64,000 nucleotides of DNA from Drechslerella dactyloides (Eukaryota; Ascomycota; Orbiliomycetes; Orbiliales; Orbiliaceae), in the NCBI GenBank assembly GCA_020064725.1, contig JAGTWJ010000001.1, forward strand, positions 5,828,001 to 5,892,000, given 5' to 3'. Shown one piece after another: positions 22,534 to 35,353 of this stretch. The notes below the pieces were generated by a model. The model saw only the letters and a list, made by a program, of their open reading frames with translations, did no database searches and was not told where the DNA came from. Positions within the stretch are counted from its first letter, which is position 1. The number at the start of each line of letters is the position of its first letter. The position numbers and the translations under genes are program-made.

Positions 22534-25500
22534 TTAGATGTGTGGCGGTTCTCTACTGCTGAAACCGACACCCTGGAATAGTTGGTCGGGGGGTACTCGC
22601 TCCGTCATATCCTGCGCACTCGGAGTCGGCGACATCCTCGTTGGCGCAGGCATGTAGCCCTCCCGTCGTCTCCGGATATAGGCAGCGATGACACCAATGA
22701 CAACAATGAGGAATACGAGAGCAAGAGAGATCGCCAGTGAGACTAGAACCACGAGACCAACGGCGAGCTTGCCAGCGCCTTCATTAAAGGTGTGCTTGCT
22801 CTCCGAAATGAATGCACCGAGAGAGCCTGACGACCCGTCATTATGACTGGTGAGGATGAACGGGGTCCAGCTGGTGCCGTCAAAAATGGCCGCGGAAGAA
22901 TTGACGGAGGTCGAGTCAAGGAGGATATTGCCAGATGCCATGAGAATCTGGTTCTGAGAAAGGAGACTGTTTTCGGCATGAACGCCGTCGATTTCGAATA
23001 CTTCAATGCCCTGCAGGACGGATCCTGGTCGAAGGCCGGCACTCAAGTTGTTCCATTTGGTTCCATCCCACCTAAAGATGAAGGGGGTGTTATTGACGTT
23101 TCCTCCGATGTAAATGTTATTCTCCTCGCCAGTCGGTGTGAAGATTGTCGTGACGGGGCCGGGGATTTGCGAAGAGTTGGCAAAGACAGTCCACGTTGAG
23201 GTGCTGTGCTTGTATTGAGCGAGGTGAACATCGCTACCGTTCAGCCGGAGGGCGCCTCCGACGACCAAAGTGTCGGAATCCGTCCAAGCACTAGCGTACG
23301 CAACGCCTCCGAATCCGAATCCTGGGGCAAAGTACTGGAAGGTCTGTGGATCGTAGACGCACACTCCTTCGCATCCGAATCCACCGGCGACTTGTGTGAA
23401 GGAGCCGCCAACGTAAATTTGCCTTCCGTTAGGTTGTTGCGTGATGGTATAGACTGTCGTCGTGTTCCCGCCAGCCGCCAGAAGAGGCTGGGGCTGGGGC
23501 GAGACAAAGCGGTTGGTGCCCATGTCGTAAACCACCATACCACCAACTGGCGCACCTCCAACTGTCGCGTTGATGGCTCCTCCGATGAAAAGCTGGTCGG
23601 GATTCGAGGTGAGGAGCAAAGTAGTGACGACGTTGTTGCCTCTGAGGGCGTTTTCCGGAACACCGCTGACTTGGGAATCTTTGATGAAGGCTAGGTTCTG
23701 GAAGACACCGGCGGAGAAGCGACCTCCTAGAATAGTGGTGTTTCCTTTCCGGTAAAATGCGCCAGCTTGAACTCCTCTGGGTTGCAGACCAAGCGAAGAA
23801 TCAACAGCCCGTTTCTGGTTCGAGGGTTGGGTCAAGTTTTGATTAGGTTGAGTAGGTGTTGGAATTGTTGGACTTGGAATTGTGATATCAATTCCCAGAC
23901 GGCTCAGAGCAAGGGGGCTCTTGGAGCCTCCCACAAGACCGACGCCTCCTGTGAATCCCCGGCGTGTAAATAAGAGCGAACCGGCGAAGAATTGAGGGCT
24001 ATTGGGAACATCAATCCTCTGGGCAAGAGACCCAATGATAGCAAAAGGGGCATCCGAGATTCGCTCAAGCCATTGCTTCTTGCTGGGAACCCAGACTGCG
24101 ACACCGTTGACATCCGTCTCAGGAAGATTGTCGGACGCCAAGATCTTAGTAAAGGCACCTGAGAAAACAAAAGTAGTCTCCAGATTTCCAGTGATGTTAA
24201 TAGGCATGGCAACAATCTTGACAGGAGCTCCGTTAAGACCAGCTCCTAGTGAACTCCATTGCTGAGAACCAAGGTCATAGGCTGCGACGTGCGACAACCC
24301 GTCAGTTGATCTGTCGGCGGTATCATTAAAGTCGCCGGCGAGATAAAGCAGCTTTCCGGTGAGGAATGTATCCCTGACGATACCGTTGAGTCCACCGAGC
24401 GCAACAGATTGTAGTCCACTGCCATCAATGGAAAAGAAGTTGCGGAACCCATCTGCCTTGATATCTCCCAGTGCATATACTGTTTGATCCATGATCGCCA
24501 CAGAGTTGACTGTGATGTTCTTTGGAAGCTTCGTGGCCAATGCTCCGATGGACGTTCCCTGTTCGAGGGCCTTGATACCGGCGCTTGGGTCGTACGCAAA
24601 CACGCCGTTGAGGTTAAGACGTGCTCCAGTCGTTTGGCTAGGGCCAGCCGTAGAAGTACTATCGGGTTGAACAGCGGTACCATCCGGCGCGAGGAGGATG
24701 AATCGAACTTTCGAAGCAACGAGGTTCACTGGTCCAGTCTGTCCCGGATCTGCTTTAAGGGAAATCGAAACCGTGTGGTCGCCGTTTGCCTCGACGTATC
24801 CTTGGAACAGCATGTCGTATTTGTCGAACTGATTCGTCTGATATAGGACTGCCGATGGTTGGCTGGTCTCGTTCCCAGCAAATGTTCCGGAAACACTGAT
24901 ACGACCGCGTTGGCCGCATGAGCCGTCTTGCAGACAGCCAGGGGTGTAGACCAGCACTTGGTAGTTGCCGGATATCTTGATGTCCGGCCTGAAGGTAATG
25001 CTAGCGTCCGACAGCTGGGGACCTGAGAAAGTACCAGTCAAGTATTTCGAGTCGCTGTTTGCTGGGCCGCCCCGAGAAGTCCACTGTCCCGTGACGTTGG
25101 AAGCAGACGGACCCTGAAGGCTCTTACATGATGGCTCGTTAAGAGTATTGTCGGCGAACGCGTAGATATCTGTACCCAATAATTAGCTTTGTCGTCAAAG
25201 TCACGGGGTTGGGTATTTCATACCATCCTGGAACAATTCAACTCCATTAAGGGCACCCCCAGCGCCGTACCAATCGAGAATATCGATTCGGAAAGCGTAA
25301 GTGGGAATAACATTGATGAAGTTGAAGTCTTGGTATGGCATACTCTTGTTTGCTGGATAAAGAGTACACCAAGCATCGCAGTAGTATCTATTGCCCGACG
25401 GATCCACTGACGTTAGATTCATGATGCCATTATTTGGTCTCGATACGAATCGGAACAGTTTCACGCCGCGACCCTCGAAGTTGGAGTTGTATATCCTCAG

Positions 25501-26385
25501 TTTTGTCGGAAAGAAGGTGTAGGCGAATTCGGCGCCCCAGGTTCCGAACGCTTGATCCTGGAATAAGAATACGTTCCCTGGAGTTTCCGTGCCATCGGAG
25601 CAGATGATGTTCTTGGGTTCACTAAATCCGGGCCTTGTCGAGCCGGCGCTCGCGAGAACTGTGGTAGCGGCAGAATCGAGGTTGACGACTTGCTGGGTGA
25701 TCTTATGCGTCCCATTCGGATTCGAAACCAAACTCTCATTACCAACAGTAGTGAATCTTCCACCGAACACAATCGTGCCATTCGACATCCTGGATATCGA
25801 TTCCACAGGTCCATCGAATCCCTGGAATGGGAGTTCTTTAAGGTCTCCCGTTCCAGGCCAGGATATCGCGTTTGTCGAATTTCCTCCGGTGAATTCGCCC
25901 CCGATAAAGACGGTATTTGAATCTTGGTCGCAAAGCAGGGTATTTACGGTTCCTGCTAAGCCGTCCACGCTGGTCGATGCGCCCGTATTAGGGTCCACAA
26001 ATGCGATTGCCCGCGACGGCCTGTCTCCAAGTTTCGTAAAATTTCCTCCAACAATGATCTTTTGGGATCCGTCCTTGGCCGTGAACAAGCACATGTCGTT
26101 TATATGTCCGTTCGCAACCGCCACCGCCATGAGATCCCCATTAGGAAGTTGAGTTATAATGGCATTATTGCCGTTTGTAAAGTAGGTTTGCGTGCCCTGT
26201 TCCGCGTATTGGTATAACGAGATGCTTTCAAAGTCGCCGACAAAGCCCATCCGGCCATAGTCCTGCGTCACGATATTCGGTAAGGATACCGCGGTGAAGT
26301 TGATGGCGGACGCGACGGATGTCAGCGCCGTCCATATCGATATTATCGACGAGGCCGAGGCCCCCTTCCTTCTCCTCGGACTCAT
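22534..26385 (-). CDS. RAX2: Rax2-type cortical polarity marker
   Basis: Rax2 is a large single-pass plasma-membrane glycoprotein that marks sites of polarised growth. In yeast it works with Rax1 in bipolar budding, and in hyphal fungi at tips and septa. Exons are 26385-25224 and 25169-22534, 1265 aa; the single intron splits an Asp codon. Features are a basic N-terminus plus hydrophobic signal segment (SIISIWTALTSVASA) and a long ectodomain of beta-propeller/kelch-like repeats. The repeats show recurring IVGGNF, VFIGGEF, VFGGRF, LGGRF, IGGAIN and VGGSFTQV words. There are many NxS/T sites, one strong TM helix near the C-terminus (GLVVLVSLAISLALVFLI) and a short basic tail (RRRREGYMPAP). The order and length match the family. 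The upstream gap of over 4 kb is unusually long for this window. Confidence 0.93.
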
Positions 26386-29300
26386 CTTGCGACAAGCTTT
26401 CGATGCAATTGGTTCACCCCAATCGCCGGACCAGCAGTCCTTAGGAAACGATAGTCGTCGGACTCGAGAGGAACGGGATGCTTTCGGAGTTGCTGATGTC
26501 GTGAACGAAGGATGGGGCGATTAAAGCGATGTCGAGCTCATTTGATGAATGCGATGTTTTACAGTCGTGAAAGGGTCATTATAATGCGAATGAAGCGACG
26601 AGATGAAACAAAGAGACGCTTCGCGGAAGGGAGACAAAGCTATGTTTCTATGCACACGCGATGACGATGCGGTCGTTCGTTAGTTCGTGATACTTGATAC
26701 CTGCAGGCGCACGAAAATCGCAAGCAAGGAGTGACAGCTGAGCGATGTTTTGCAGAGGCGAGAGAGAGAACAAAGCAGGCGGAGTGAGACAGGAAGTACG
26801 CACCAGCGAGTAGCTATTATGGCGCTGCTCTATATGGGGAGCTGACGCAAGGGATGCGACGGGCGAGAGGGATGGATGGATGATCGAGGCCGCGTGGGGA
26901 ATTCGCAGACGAGCGTGGTGAATGTGGGCGAGGAATGGCTTGTCGACTGGCGATATTTTGGGCCAGCGGACGGCTGTTGCTGTTGGTGTGTGCGTGTGTG
27001 CAGCGACAACAAGCCGGTCGACTACAACAGTGTAATTAAATTGGACGTGGTTGCTGGCGGCCTTGCGATCTCTCCAATTACCGGCCCACCGCGGGACCAA
27101 CGATACGTGTCGATGGACAACCAGCCGACGATGATGACAAAAAGGCAACAGGCGAACAATTCACAGACAGGAAAAACGAAGACAAGGAGAGATAGAGAGA
27201 GAGAGAGATTGAAAACGAGTGTAAGGTGCCCGAAGGCGGGAAGAACAAGGTGTGACTTTGGCTTGGGCCCACCACACTCCCGTTGAACCGGATTTCTAAG
27301 AGTTAACGTTTCGTTATCGTCAGCAGAAAGCCCTGAGAAACGGCCGGGTTAAAGAGTTATCACCGGTACCCAGAAGAAGGACATGAATTGAGAAAAGAAA
27401 AGGTGATGGACCAACGAAGGGACAGCACAGCGTACCAGGTGGAAGGAGTGTGAGTGGTTCTGTCATCCAGTAACGTTAACGTTTTCACGTCCGCTCTCGC
27501 CTGGAGATGGTGTTAATGGCTTGTCGGTTCACAGAGGCTAAAAAGCTGCGTTTGAAAAAGGGGATAGTGTGGACTGGTACATGCAGCCAACCTGCAGCCC
27601 GACGAAAGGGGCAACCAGCGCATGGGAAGGCTTCTCCAAGGTCGCTTTTTCTCCCATCCAACAGCCCAGTCGAGTTTCTCTGCCAGGCAAGAGCTTGCAT
27701 GGGTGCCCCGGGTCCCACACCGCCGTATGCATCCAGTGGGCTTCGTACTCGGAGGATGCATACCGTACAGGTATGCCCACAAGGTTGCACATGGACAAAC
27801 ATGGGCGGGGTGTTCGGCCGCGGTCACAGCGTACGACTCCAATCAGGAACACGCATGCGCATGCAAGAGGCGTGTAGTTCCAATCTCCCCTCAGAGCTGC
27901 ATGCGAGAACATCTATCACACATTTTCCTCGCCCTTCTGCGCGCCAGTGACCACCTATGGGGACTCAGGAATGTTCCCTCAATGGTTGGGCGGGCACTCT
28001 GTGCTTCCATCCCTCTCACAGCACGATATTCCCATGCAAAAGCAAAATTCCTCACGTTATGTTACATGCAAATTGAGGAACTCTTTTCTTGGGCTTTAGA
28101 GTGTGAGTGTGGTTACAGAAGCGAAATTTAAGCCCTGGGCAGAGCACTGGTTCGAGAAGTAATAAACACCAAATGCCCCAACCAGGAAGCAGTGCCCTCG
28201 CAAATGTCCCCAGTCGGGAGGGTCGCTCTTATTTAAAATTGACGCTAGCTTCGAATAAAAATTGGTCTCACCGGAATGCCGGGGCCGGGCTGTTGGAAGG
28301 AAGTGAGGCCTCGAGGGTTCTTGTAGGCAGCTGAACCGACCTTTTGATTCAAGATGCTGGTCCAGGCTGAACCATCGATCGGGAGAAAAAAGCGAGAGCA
28401 CAGAAAAGCTGAAATCTCGCCTGCGCAAGTTTCACTGTCGCGATGACCTTGTGATGAATTGGCCGCCGGGCGCTGATTGCAGGACTGCTGAAATTAGATG
28501 ACGAAATCATTTTAACAAATTAATGATTGTGCGAGCAGATCACGCTGGTGTGTTGGGGCGCCCGGGCCTTACAATTAAACTCCCCAGTCATTCACGATGA
28601 CGATGTTGCTACAGGACCAGGCTGGCCTTCCCATTGGCCAGCGGCGATATGATAAGACACCAAAAGGATTTCTCGACATCCCCAAGACCAGTCACGTCAG
28701 AATGGCGGGCAGACAATGAGATCGCAAATATCTGTCCAGCACATTTCGACTATTCTTAGTTGATCTTACATACAGGCCAGTTCATCAAGGTTTGACAAAG
28801 AAGCGCGAAAGCCAACGGTCACGTCCGTCGCGATTCGTGTTTTTCTTCGATCGTAACCTGGGAAATTCAGCGCTGACGACCAGGACCAAGGTACCCCATG
28901 CATCAGCGCTCTATTTTAGTCCGGCAAAAAAGGCATCGCATCCGTCGGTATTTGATCTGACGGGCACCTGCCTCCTTCTTTCACGAAGATACAAGAACGG
29001 CGTATGCCAAACCCGACACGCACAAACGAAAGTCGGCCAAAAAAAATTAATGTGGAAAGCTTAAAAGAAAACCCTAGGTACCCTACGAGCCGCGTAGGCC
29101 GATGGACATTCTGGCATATGACATCAAGCACTCAGTCAAATGCCTTTTCGCGAAACCGCATTCCGACGAACCCGTGTTTGCCTGCACGAGGAAGCTCGGT
29201 TCAGACTGTAAAACGCTCTGAAACGGCGGGGACCGTCGAATCAAACACAGCCTGCCTCAAGGTCAACGCGATTCTAGAAGCTGGTTTACCTGCGGCCGAG

Positions 29301-30489
29301 CTCTCCTGCTGTACCGGTCGACGCTTTGCCAGGACCGTCGAGCTCTGCTGCGGATGACGCTTCCAATAGATGGCAGCGCCTCCGTGGCCACGGCCGCAAC
29401 CGGGCGCTGAAATCTATCCAGAACAGCTGACTAAAATGGCAATCGCCGTGGCTGGCGGGCTGAACTCGGACCTCGCGATCCTCAACGCAAGCTGTTGCAT
29501 TTCTAACCGCTGATCCAACGCTGCCAACGTTCAACCAACATGGCCACTGGAAACCGCCGGAATCAAGAAATACTTTGTGGAATATTCGAAAATCTGCAGT
29601 TGAACCGCCGAAAAATTGGCCAATTCAGCAGAAGGAAGTTGGCTAACTATCCCGGTGCCAACCAGACGCGACCCTACAATACGCCCTTACGTGGCTAGCG
29701 ATCATGGTCCATCATCCCTGCAGGAGTCGTAGACTTGCGGCAGGTACCGTACTCGTGTCCCGGCGTACACGAGGATGTCGGATTCAGACAATGGGTACCT
29801 GCATGCCTCGCTCAAGCTTTGTACATATATCCGCATCCATACCGCGACCCCTCATTTATTACAACGTTCACAAGCATTCTGTTACCTCCTGACGTGGTCC
29901 CCTGGTGCACCTATATTTACGGATGGCGTGCTATGCAAGTCGATAGCCAGGGATATATCCAGGTGGTCACTAAATCAGATCTTGAGGATCAGGCTGGATG
30001 TAGTATGTGATACCAATCTGGCCTACCAAAGGAGTTCGTGCATTCTACAACATTCAAAACAACATGGAGTCACTATCGATCAAGGCCAGGTAAACCCCTA
30101 GCTAGATCACTCCGTTGCAAGCGTTGATGCCGACGGATCCGGATCATCCATATGATCTATATAATGTTAGAGATATATTAATGATCTGAACCGGAAGGGC
30201 AGGGACGATAACCGCATTAAGAGTACACATCAACGATAACTGCTTGCTTCTTCGTATTATATACATTTTATAATATACTTTTGCCAACATCTCACCAACG
30301 TTCATATATCAAGATCGCGTGTGTACCACCTTCATCGATGCGCCCTGCTAACGTTATAACGTAACCAAATGGGTAAAAGATACAGAGGAACTCTAAGTCA
30401 AAATTCTAACCGGGTATATATTGTACGTATTATATTTCCGCCGCTCAATGGCAACAAGCACAAAAGGTAGCATCTCGATTCCACGGTAC
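26386..30489. other. 4.1-kb gene-poor region upstream of RAX2
   Basis: No convincing gene on either strand. The first 900 bases are purine-rich with a GA microsatellite and could include a long RAX2 leader. From about 27507 to 28131 open frames exist on both strands, described under findings. 28440-30480 is ordinary AT-leaning spacer with scattered TATATA words. No transposon ends seen. Confidence 0.5.
27188..27209 (+). repeat. (GA)n microsatellite
   Basis: A near-perfect GA tract with one GATA interruption, about 800 bases upstream of the RAX2 start. Confidence 0.7.
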
Positions 30490-33002
30490 TCAAGACTCGT
30501 TAATCGCCGTCTGCACCTGCTCACCAGCATCATCGTCCCCGGGAACCGTGTCAGTCAGCCGCCGCAGCGGATCATACACCCCAATCCCCTCACATCCAAC
30601 CGGGGTCCTCACGCTCATGCGCGCTCTCACCTCCCAGGGAACGCTCTTCCAGATGCAACTCTTAACCTCAGCTCCAACCTGCATGATGCTATCTATAGCC
30701 CATATGCAGTCCAGGTGCTCATACGCGGGGATCACTTTTGCATGCACCAGGTTCACGTCAGGCTCGGCGCCTCGCTCCAGCCGCCGCAGGAGCTTTATGC
30801 CGTCGACCAGCTTGTCCGAGCCACAGATCCAGAGCGCCAAGGGCGGGAAGCTTGTGTTGAACCAGGCTCGCTCACGTCGCTGCTCCGAGGGTGTGCGGCC
30901 GTTGCACGGGTGCTGTTGCGGTGATAGCTGTAGTTCGGACGAGGGGGGTGCCGCGCGCGAGCCGCATTCATGTCGCGACGCAGCCGCTGGCGTCGCGCCG
31001 GGGTAGCTCCTGCTGTTGTGCGGCGTGGAATTGACGTTTGCTTCTTCGCCGCCACGGCGCAATGGTGATACCTGCGGGGTATAAATTGCGGGTTGCCCCT
31101 CAGATGTGACGCGTGGTGATACGTTTATTTCCGCTGTTTTTTGCTGTCGCTCCCCTTCCACATTACCAGGAACCTGTGGGGCACCGTCATGTGATGTTCG
31201 CTCTAGAGTTGAGGTCTTCGTGGTAATTATTGTCGTCGCTGTGATCTTTTCCATCCCCTCATCCGACACGACTCGAGTAGCCGCAACGGCTCTAGATTCA
31301 ATGCGATGTTGCTGCTGACCAGACGCATCTGATTCTTGAGCAGTCGCAGTTATCGAGCCTCCCATCCACTGCTCCTCTTCTTCGACCTCATTCCGGGTCG
31401 CGAGGATGCACCTATGCGTAGCGAAGCCGTCGCGACCAAGCCACCAGCGCATACTCTCGGAGCTTACATATACTATCGCACAATTCATCTCCCGTGATCA
31501 GCAATTCATCCAAATCATTCCACAAAACGAAATTAGCAAGGGATAGCAGCCATCATTCTCACCAGGCGAAAACATAAAACCTCGACTCCGCAACCTCCGC
31601 GACCACAGCGCATCTGACCACGAAAATAGGTACGTGAAGACCCGATACCCGAGCCAACCGTATAATCGTCCCGGCACCATACTGTGCATCGTAACCATAA
31701 ACGGGATGAAGGAATGGATCCCGAAAACCACGCGAAACATCCCCGCCGGTATCAGCTTCATAAACTTGAAATGTGCCGCCTTGATCAGCGGGCCGGAGTA
31801 CACGGCAGGTGCAAGGGCGCAAAATATCGAAATCTTGGACCCTAGCGTTGGATGCTGGTCCTTGGCCATCGCGACGAACGATTGCGTGGTGCCCTGTGAG
31901 TGCGCTACGAGTGCCAGTTTCGAAAATCCCGTCACGTGGAGAATGTGATCGACAAATGCGGGGAGGTCGAATACTCCCATCTGCCGGATGTTCCAGCACC
32001 ACATTCGGGGATCAGATGATTTGAGCGCCATATGCTTGGGCGCATAGAAGCAGCGATTGTTCCCGAGCCAGACATCGTAGCCGCTGTAGAACGTAATATA
32101 TCAGAAAATGTCATAATCCATGCAAGATAAGATATCGAGCGTACGCATCTGAATCGATAATGTACGGATATCGATTTATGGTTTCCGATTAAACCGATCC
32201 AGCATATGTACCGGGGTAACGCGCGTACTTACCTTTTGCAAAGGTAAAAAGCTAGAGAATTGTCATCATTCGAGCAGAACGCGCCAGCGCTTTGTAAGAG
32301 TCCATGGACAAGTAATACTGGATATTTCTTCCTCCCGCCGGTGTCATTAGGATCGAAGAGGTGTTGAAGTGTGAGGATAAACCCGTCCTCTGTTGTGACT
32401 TTGACTTCCTCCATGTCCAACCCGACCCGCCGTGCATAGTATCTGGCATCGCATTTCAACTGCGCCTTGCCAAATTTCCGTTCCTGTTCGTCGATTTCTC
32501 TATCCAGTTGATGCTCCAGACCCCTCAATGGCCTGTCTAAATTTCGTTCGTTCGGGTGAATGAGGGTATGCACATTGACCCGAATTGTCTCGATAACGGC
32601 ACCGCAAACAATCGACAAAAGAAATACGGTTGACAGTATGAACGAGACAACCCGAAGCAGCTGGATTTGTATCTGTTTCGGCCTTGTAAGTGGACCGTAT
32701 ATCGGCAATGGTGGGAACTGCGGATTAGTTTTCGCAGGGACTCGCTCGATAGAGTTCGTGCGGCGTCTCAATCTTGTGATTTCTGCGTCGGTTTTGATAT
32801 CATCGAGTGCAGCTGGGTCGCAGGGTAGTCGGAGACCGGATGATGTCTCGAGCACTTTTTCGTTCCCCGCGACCACTTTGGCGGTCAGGCCTACATTTGC
32901 GAGATCCGCCTTTGTGGTGAGAGGGAGTCCTCTGGTTTCAACGGATGGGTGGATGTCGAACTGTGTTGTTGTGGAGTTTGTGCTACCATCGTGGAATCCC
33001 AT
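30490..33002 (-). CDS. Membrane-anchored acid lipase / steryl-ester hydrolase
   Basis: An alpha/beta-hydrolase of the lysosomal acid lipase group (fungal Tgl1/Yeh1/Yeh2 relatives), which cleave steryl esters and acylglycerols on lipid droplets or the plasma membrane. Exons are 33002-32233, 32083-31563 and 31472-30490, 757 aa. There is one TM helix near residues 126-150 (FILSTVFLLSIVCGAVIE). The AB-hydrolase lipase region then gives VTTEDGFILTLQHL, the oxyanion loop VHGLLQS, CKSGYDVWLGNNR across intron 1, and the nucleophile AHSQGT (S319). Asp and His of the triad are D650 (CGSDKLVDG) and H683 (YEHLD). Between WLGRDGFATHRC and the Asp region sits a Ser/Thr/Gly-rich, disordered insert of about 150 residues. 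All three catalytic residues are present, so it should be active. The exact yeast orthologue cannot be decided by eye. Confidence 0.9.
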
Positions 33003-34724
33003 GTTGGCGGCAAGGTACAAACCTCACCAGGCCAGGCGACACGCTTGCAATTGATGTATATTGCTTTATAAAACCGTGAATTGAGATATAGTCTTAACAG
33101 TAGGATTTGGAGACGGCAATGGACAATCGCGCTTTAAGTGAAATGGATATGGATTAAAATATGTATATGATGTCAAAAAATTGAAGTCATAGATTCCAGC
33201 CATATTATTTTGACCAGTAAGAGCATTACGTTCACTGTGGCGTACTTCCCTGCTAAAACCGTACCTACGCCTGCACTGCCTGCCAGCTTGCTTGTTTCTA
33301 TTTTGATTGTGCAAATTTTGCAATTAGCAGTTGGCAAGCCCGCAATTCCTGCCGTCGATCTTCGAATTCCATCATCTTGCAGATCTGAGGCCATTTGAGT
33401 AAATGTCACCCATCGTCCAATCAACCGCCACGATCAAAATGTTCCCCCATAAAATCCTGGTCCTGCTAGTTAAACTAGGTAGTCTTCTTCCTTATTCAGG
33501 TACCTGACAGTCCTGTCCTGCAGACTAAACATGGATGAACGCAACTTTCTGCAAATTTGGTGGCAATCATAGTACCAGCCCGGACTCGTTGGATTAGGCC
33601 GCTTCCTGTCGCGAGAGTCGTCAAGACGCGGGTGTGTGATGTCATACCAGGATTCATCTGCAAGGATGTCTCTAACCGGAGTCCAGAACACCGTTAGACG
33701 GCGCCGCTAGCAGAAGTATCATGCAAGATCAATAGTGCGGGTGTCAGAAGTCGGAACGACGGTCTAACTTGAGGACATTTGGATCTCGAGTAGGTCTATG
33801 CGGTAGGATTCGCGTCGATTCGCGGTTAACCCGCAAGATCCGACTGCAGTGGCCATAAGGCCTACAAGGCAGGAATAGCCGCTGCAACGCAAATATTGCA
33901 GCACATGCACATGCACCAGGGTGGATTCGAGAGGCTATGAGGGCGTGATCATCTACAGTGATACTAGAATTGTTCGAGATGTCGGGATTGGAGACATGCA
34001 GCGTCTGTGCGACGTCTGATTAAAATACCGTCTGAAGCTTGAAGTTTACGGTGGTATTCTTAGACCTCTTGGATTTAGACACGTTGGGGAAAACTTTGCT
34101 TCAGGGAATCCTGGATTTGGAAGGAAATCTTTGAGAAGTGACGCCTAATTGTTTTGGTCATCAATTTGAAGCGGGGTAAAACATATGAATTGCGAATCAT
34201 AGTATACAAACTAGTATCGATTTAATACGATCTTTCATGAGCGGTTCTGTTTCCTATTTACGTTTAAGCTACCCACTGCACTACATATTAGGAGGGCAAC
34301 TTGTCAAGGCATCAACACGCCTGCCTGTCACATATGGGCACTACTTGATTAACGATATTGATGTACTTGAATTTATATTCGAGCGTTCGAAACGCACCAA
34401 TCGAGGGGGGCGTGCTGATCTTGCTTGCTTGACCTGAGACTCTGCAAGTCACCATAGCTTCCTTTTTTCGAACATGGTCTGGGGAAGAACTAGTCGACTT
34501 TTCTAGATTGGCAGGTAGCGGCGTGTCATGTGCAGCCATGAACAAAACACCACATTATAGACAGCACCTTTGTGTGTCTTTCACTCGAAACTGCGGCAGC
34601 AACCGCTATACATACTATACACAACGCTCAGATATAAATCGTCTAGAGCATAAAAATATATCATCGGCTCGACCCCGGGACCCAAACCCCGGCCAAAAGA
34701 ACCGAAAGTAAAAATTTTATCGCA
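33003..34724. other. Intergenic region, lipase promoter to tRNA-Phe
   Basis: 1.7 kb with no gene supported. It holds the lipase promoter at its left end and the tRNA 3' flank at its right. Open frames up to about 85 codons occur on both strands but show no family signal. Confidence 0.5.
34711..34715 (-). terminator. Pol III T-run terminator for tRNA-Phe
   Basis: The non-template strand of the tRNA has TTTTT nine bases past the tRNA end (AAAAA on the top strand). This is the minimal RNA polymerase III stop signal. Confidence 0.7.
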
Positions 34725-34814
34725 TGCGGTTTGTGTGGATCGAACACACGACCTTTTGATCTCGAGATTGAAGTGGACTTCAGTCAAACGCTCTCCCAAC
34801 TGAGCTAAACCCGC
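34725..34814 (-). tRNA. tRNA-Phe (GAA), with 17-nt intron
   Basis: The reverse strand reads GCGGGTT TA GCTC AGTTGGGA GAGC G TTTGA CTGAAG, then a 17-base insert, then A TCAAA AGGTC GTGTG TTCGATC CACAC AAACCGC A. D arm, anticodon stem (TTTGA/TCAAA), variable loop and T arm (GTGTG/CACAC) all pair. The anticodon is GAA. The insert starts right after position 37, the standard place for a tRNA intron. Total is 90 nt: 73 mature plus 17. One oddity is that acceptor pair 5:68 is G.A instead of G-C. An oligo-T terminator follows nine bases downstream. Intron ends are ambiguous by one base. Confidence 0.93.
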
Positions 34815-35353
34815 TGAGACGTCGACTTGGCGACGGAAAAGTTGACATAGCGCTGCCGCGAATTCTGACCCACAAGGATTTACCAAGTTGAACAAGGGTG
34901 GGTAATGGAAATGGGAAGGTTCGGTTTACGGGACCAGTGAATAACATATCCTGCTGGCGTGTATATAACTGGGTTTGATGTGGATCGGGAGTGAACGGGT
35001 CCGGTTGGGATTTCTATATCAACATAGTCAGTTGTTGGTCTCGATTCCAGATTTGCGAACAGCTATAGCGCTAGCCGCACGCTCATATGTGTGTAACGTT
35101 GATTTGTACGAGTACTCGAGTGTGTATGTACGTATTTATAGCTAAGCTAAGTAGGTACACAAGCTTAACTATATGTATATAAGTATATATATATCACGAT
35201 TGAATGTCCTGAAGACAAAAAGATATATCGACTCGTCCCTAAAACTCGAGAAAATCATATCGAGAGATGTGTACGTAGCTCCGAGTCAAAAGTATCAAGA
35301 TCAATCCTTTTGAGAAACTTCCCCTCCAATGCCCCATCTCCGTCTCAAAAGAG
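34815..35353. other. Intergenic, AT-rich
   Basis: 539 bases upstream of the tRNA and downstream of the Clr5-type gene. A strongly AT-rich TATATA stretch lies around 35165-35195. No gene seen. Confidence 0.5.

Noticed and set aside
27507..28131. Overlapping open frames of 100-170 codons on both strands
   Set aside because: All six frames are open, so openness is not evidence of coding; no frame shows family motifs. Kept as a finding only.
29449..29530. tRNA-like stretch on the minus strand with A-box-like TGGATCAGCGG and B-box-like GGTCCGAGTTC
   Set aside because: Acceptor and T stems do not pair; too degenerate to call a tRNA or a SINE.
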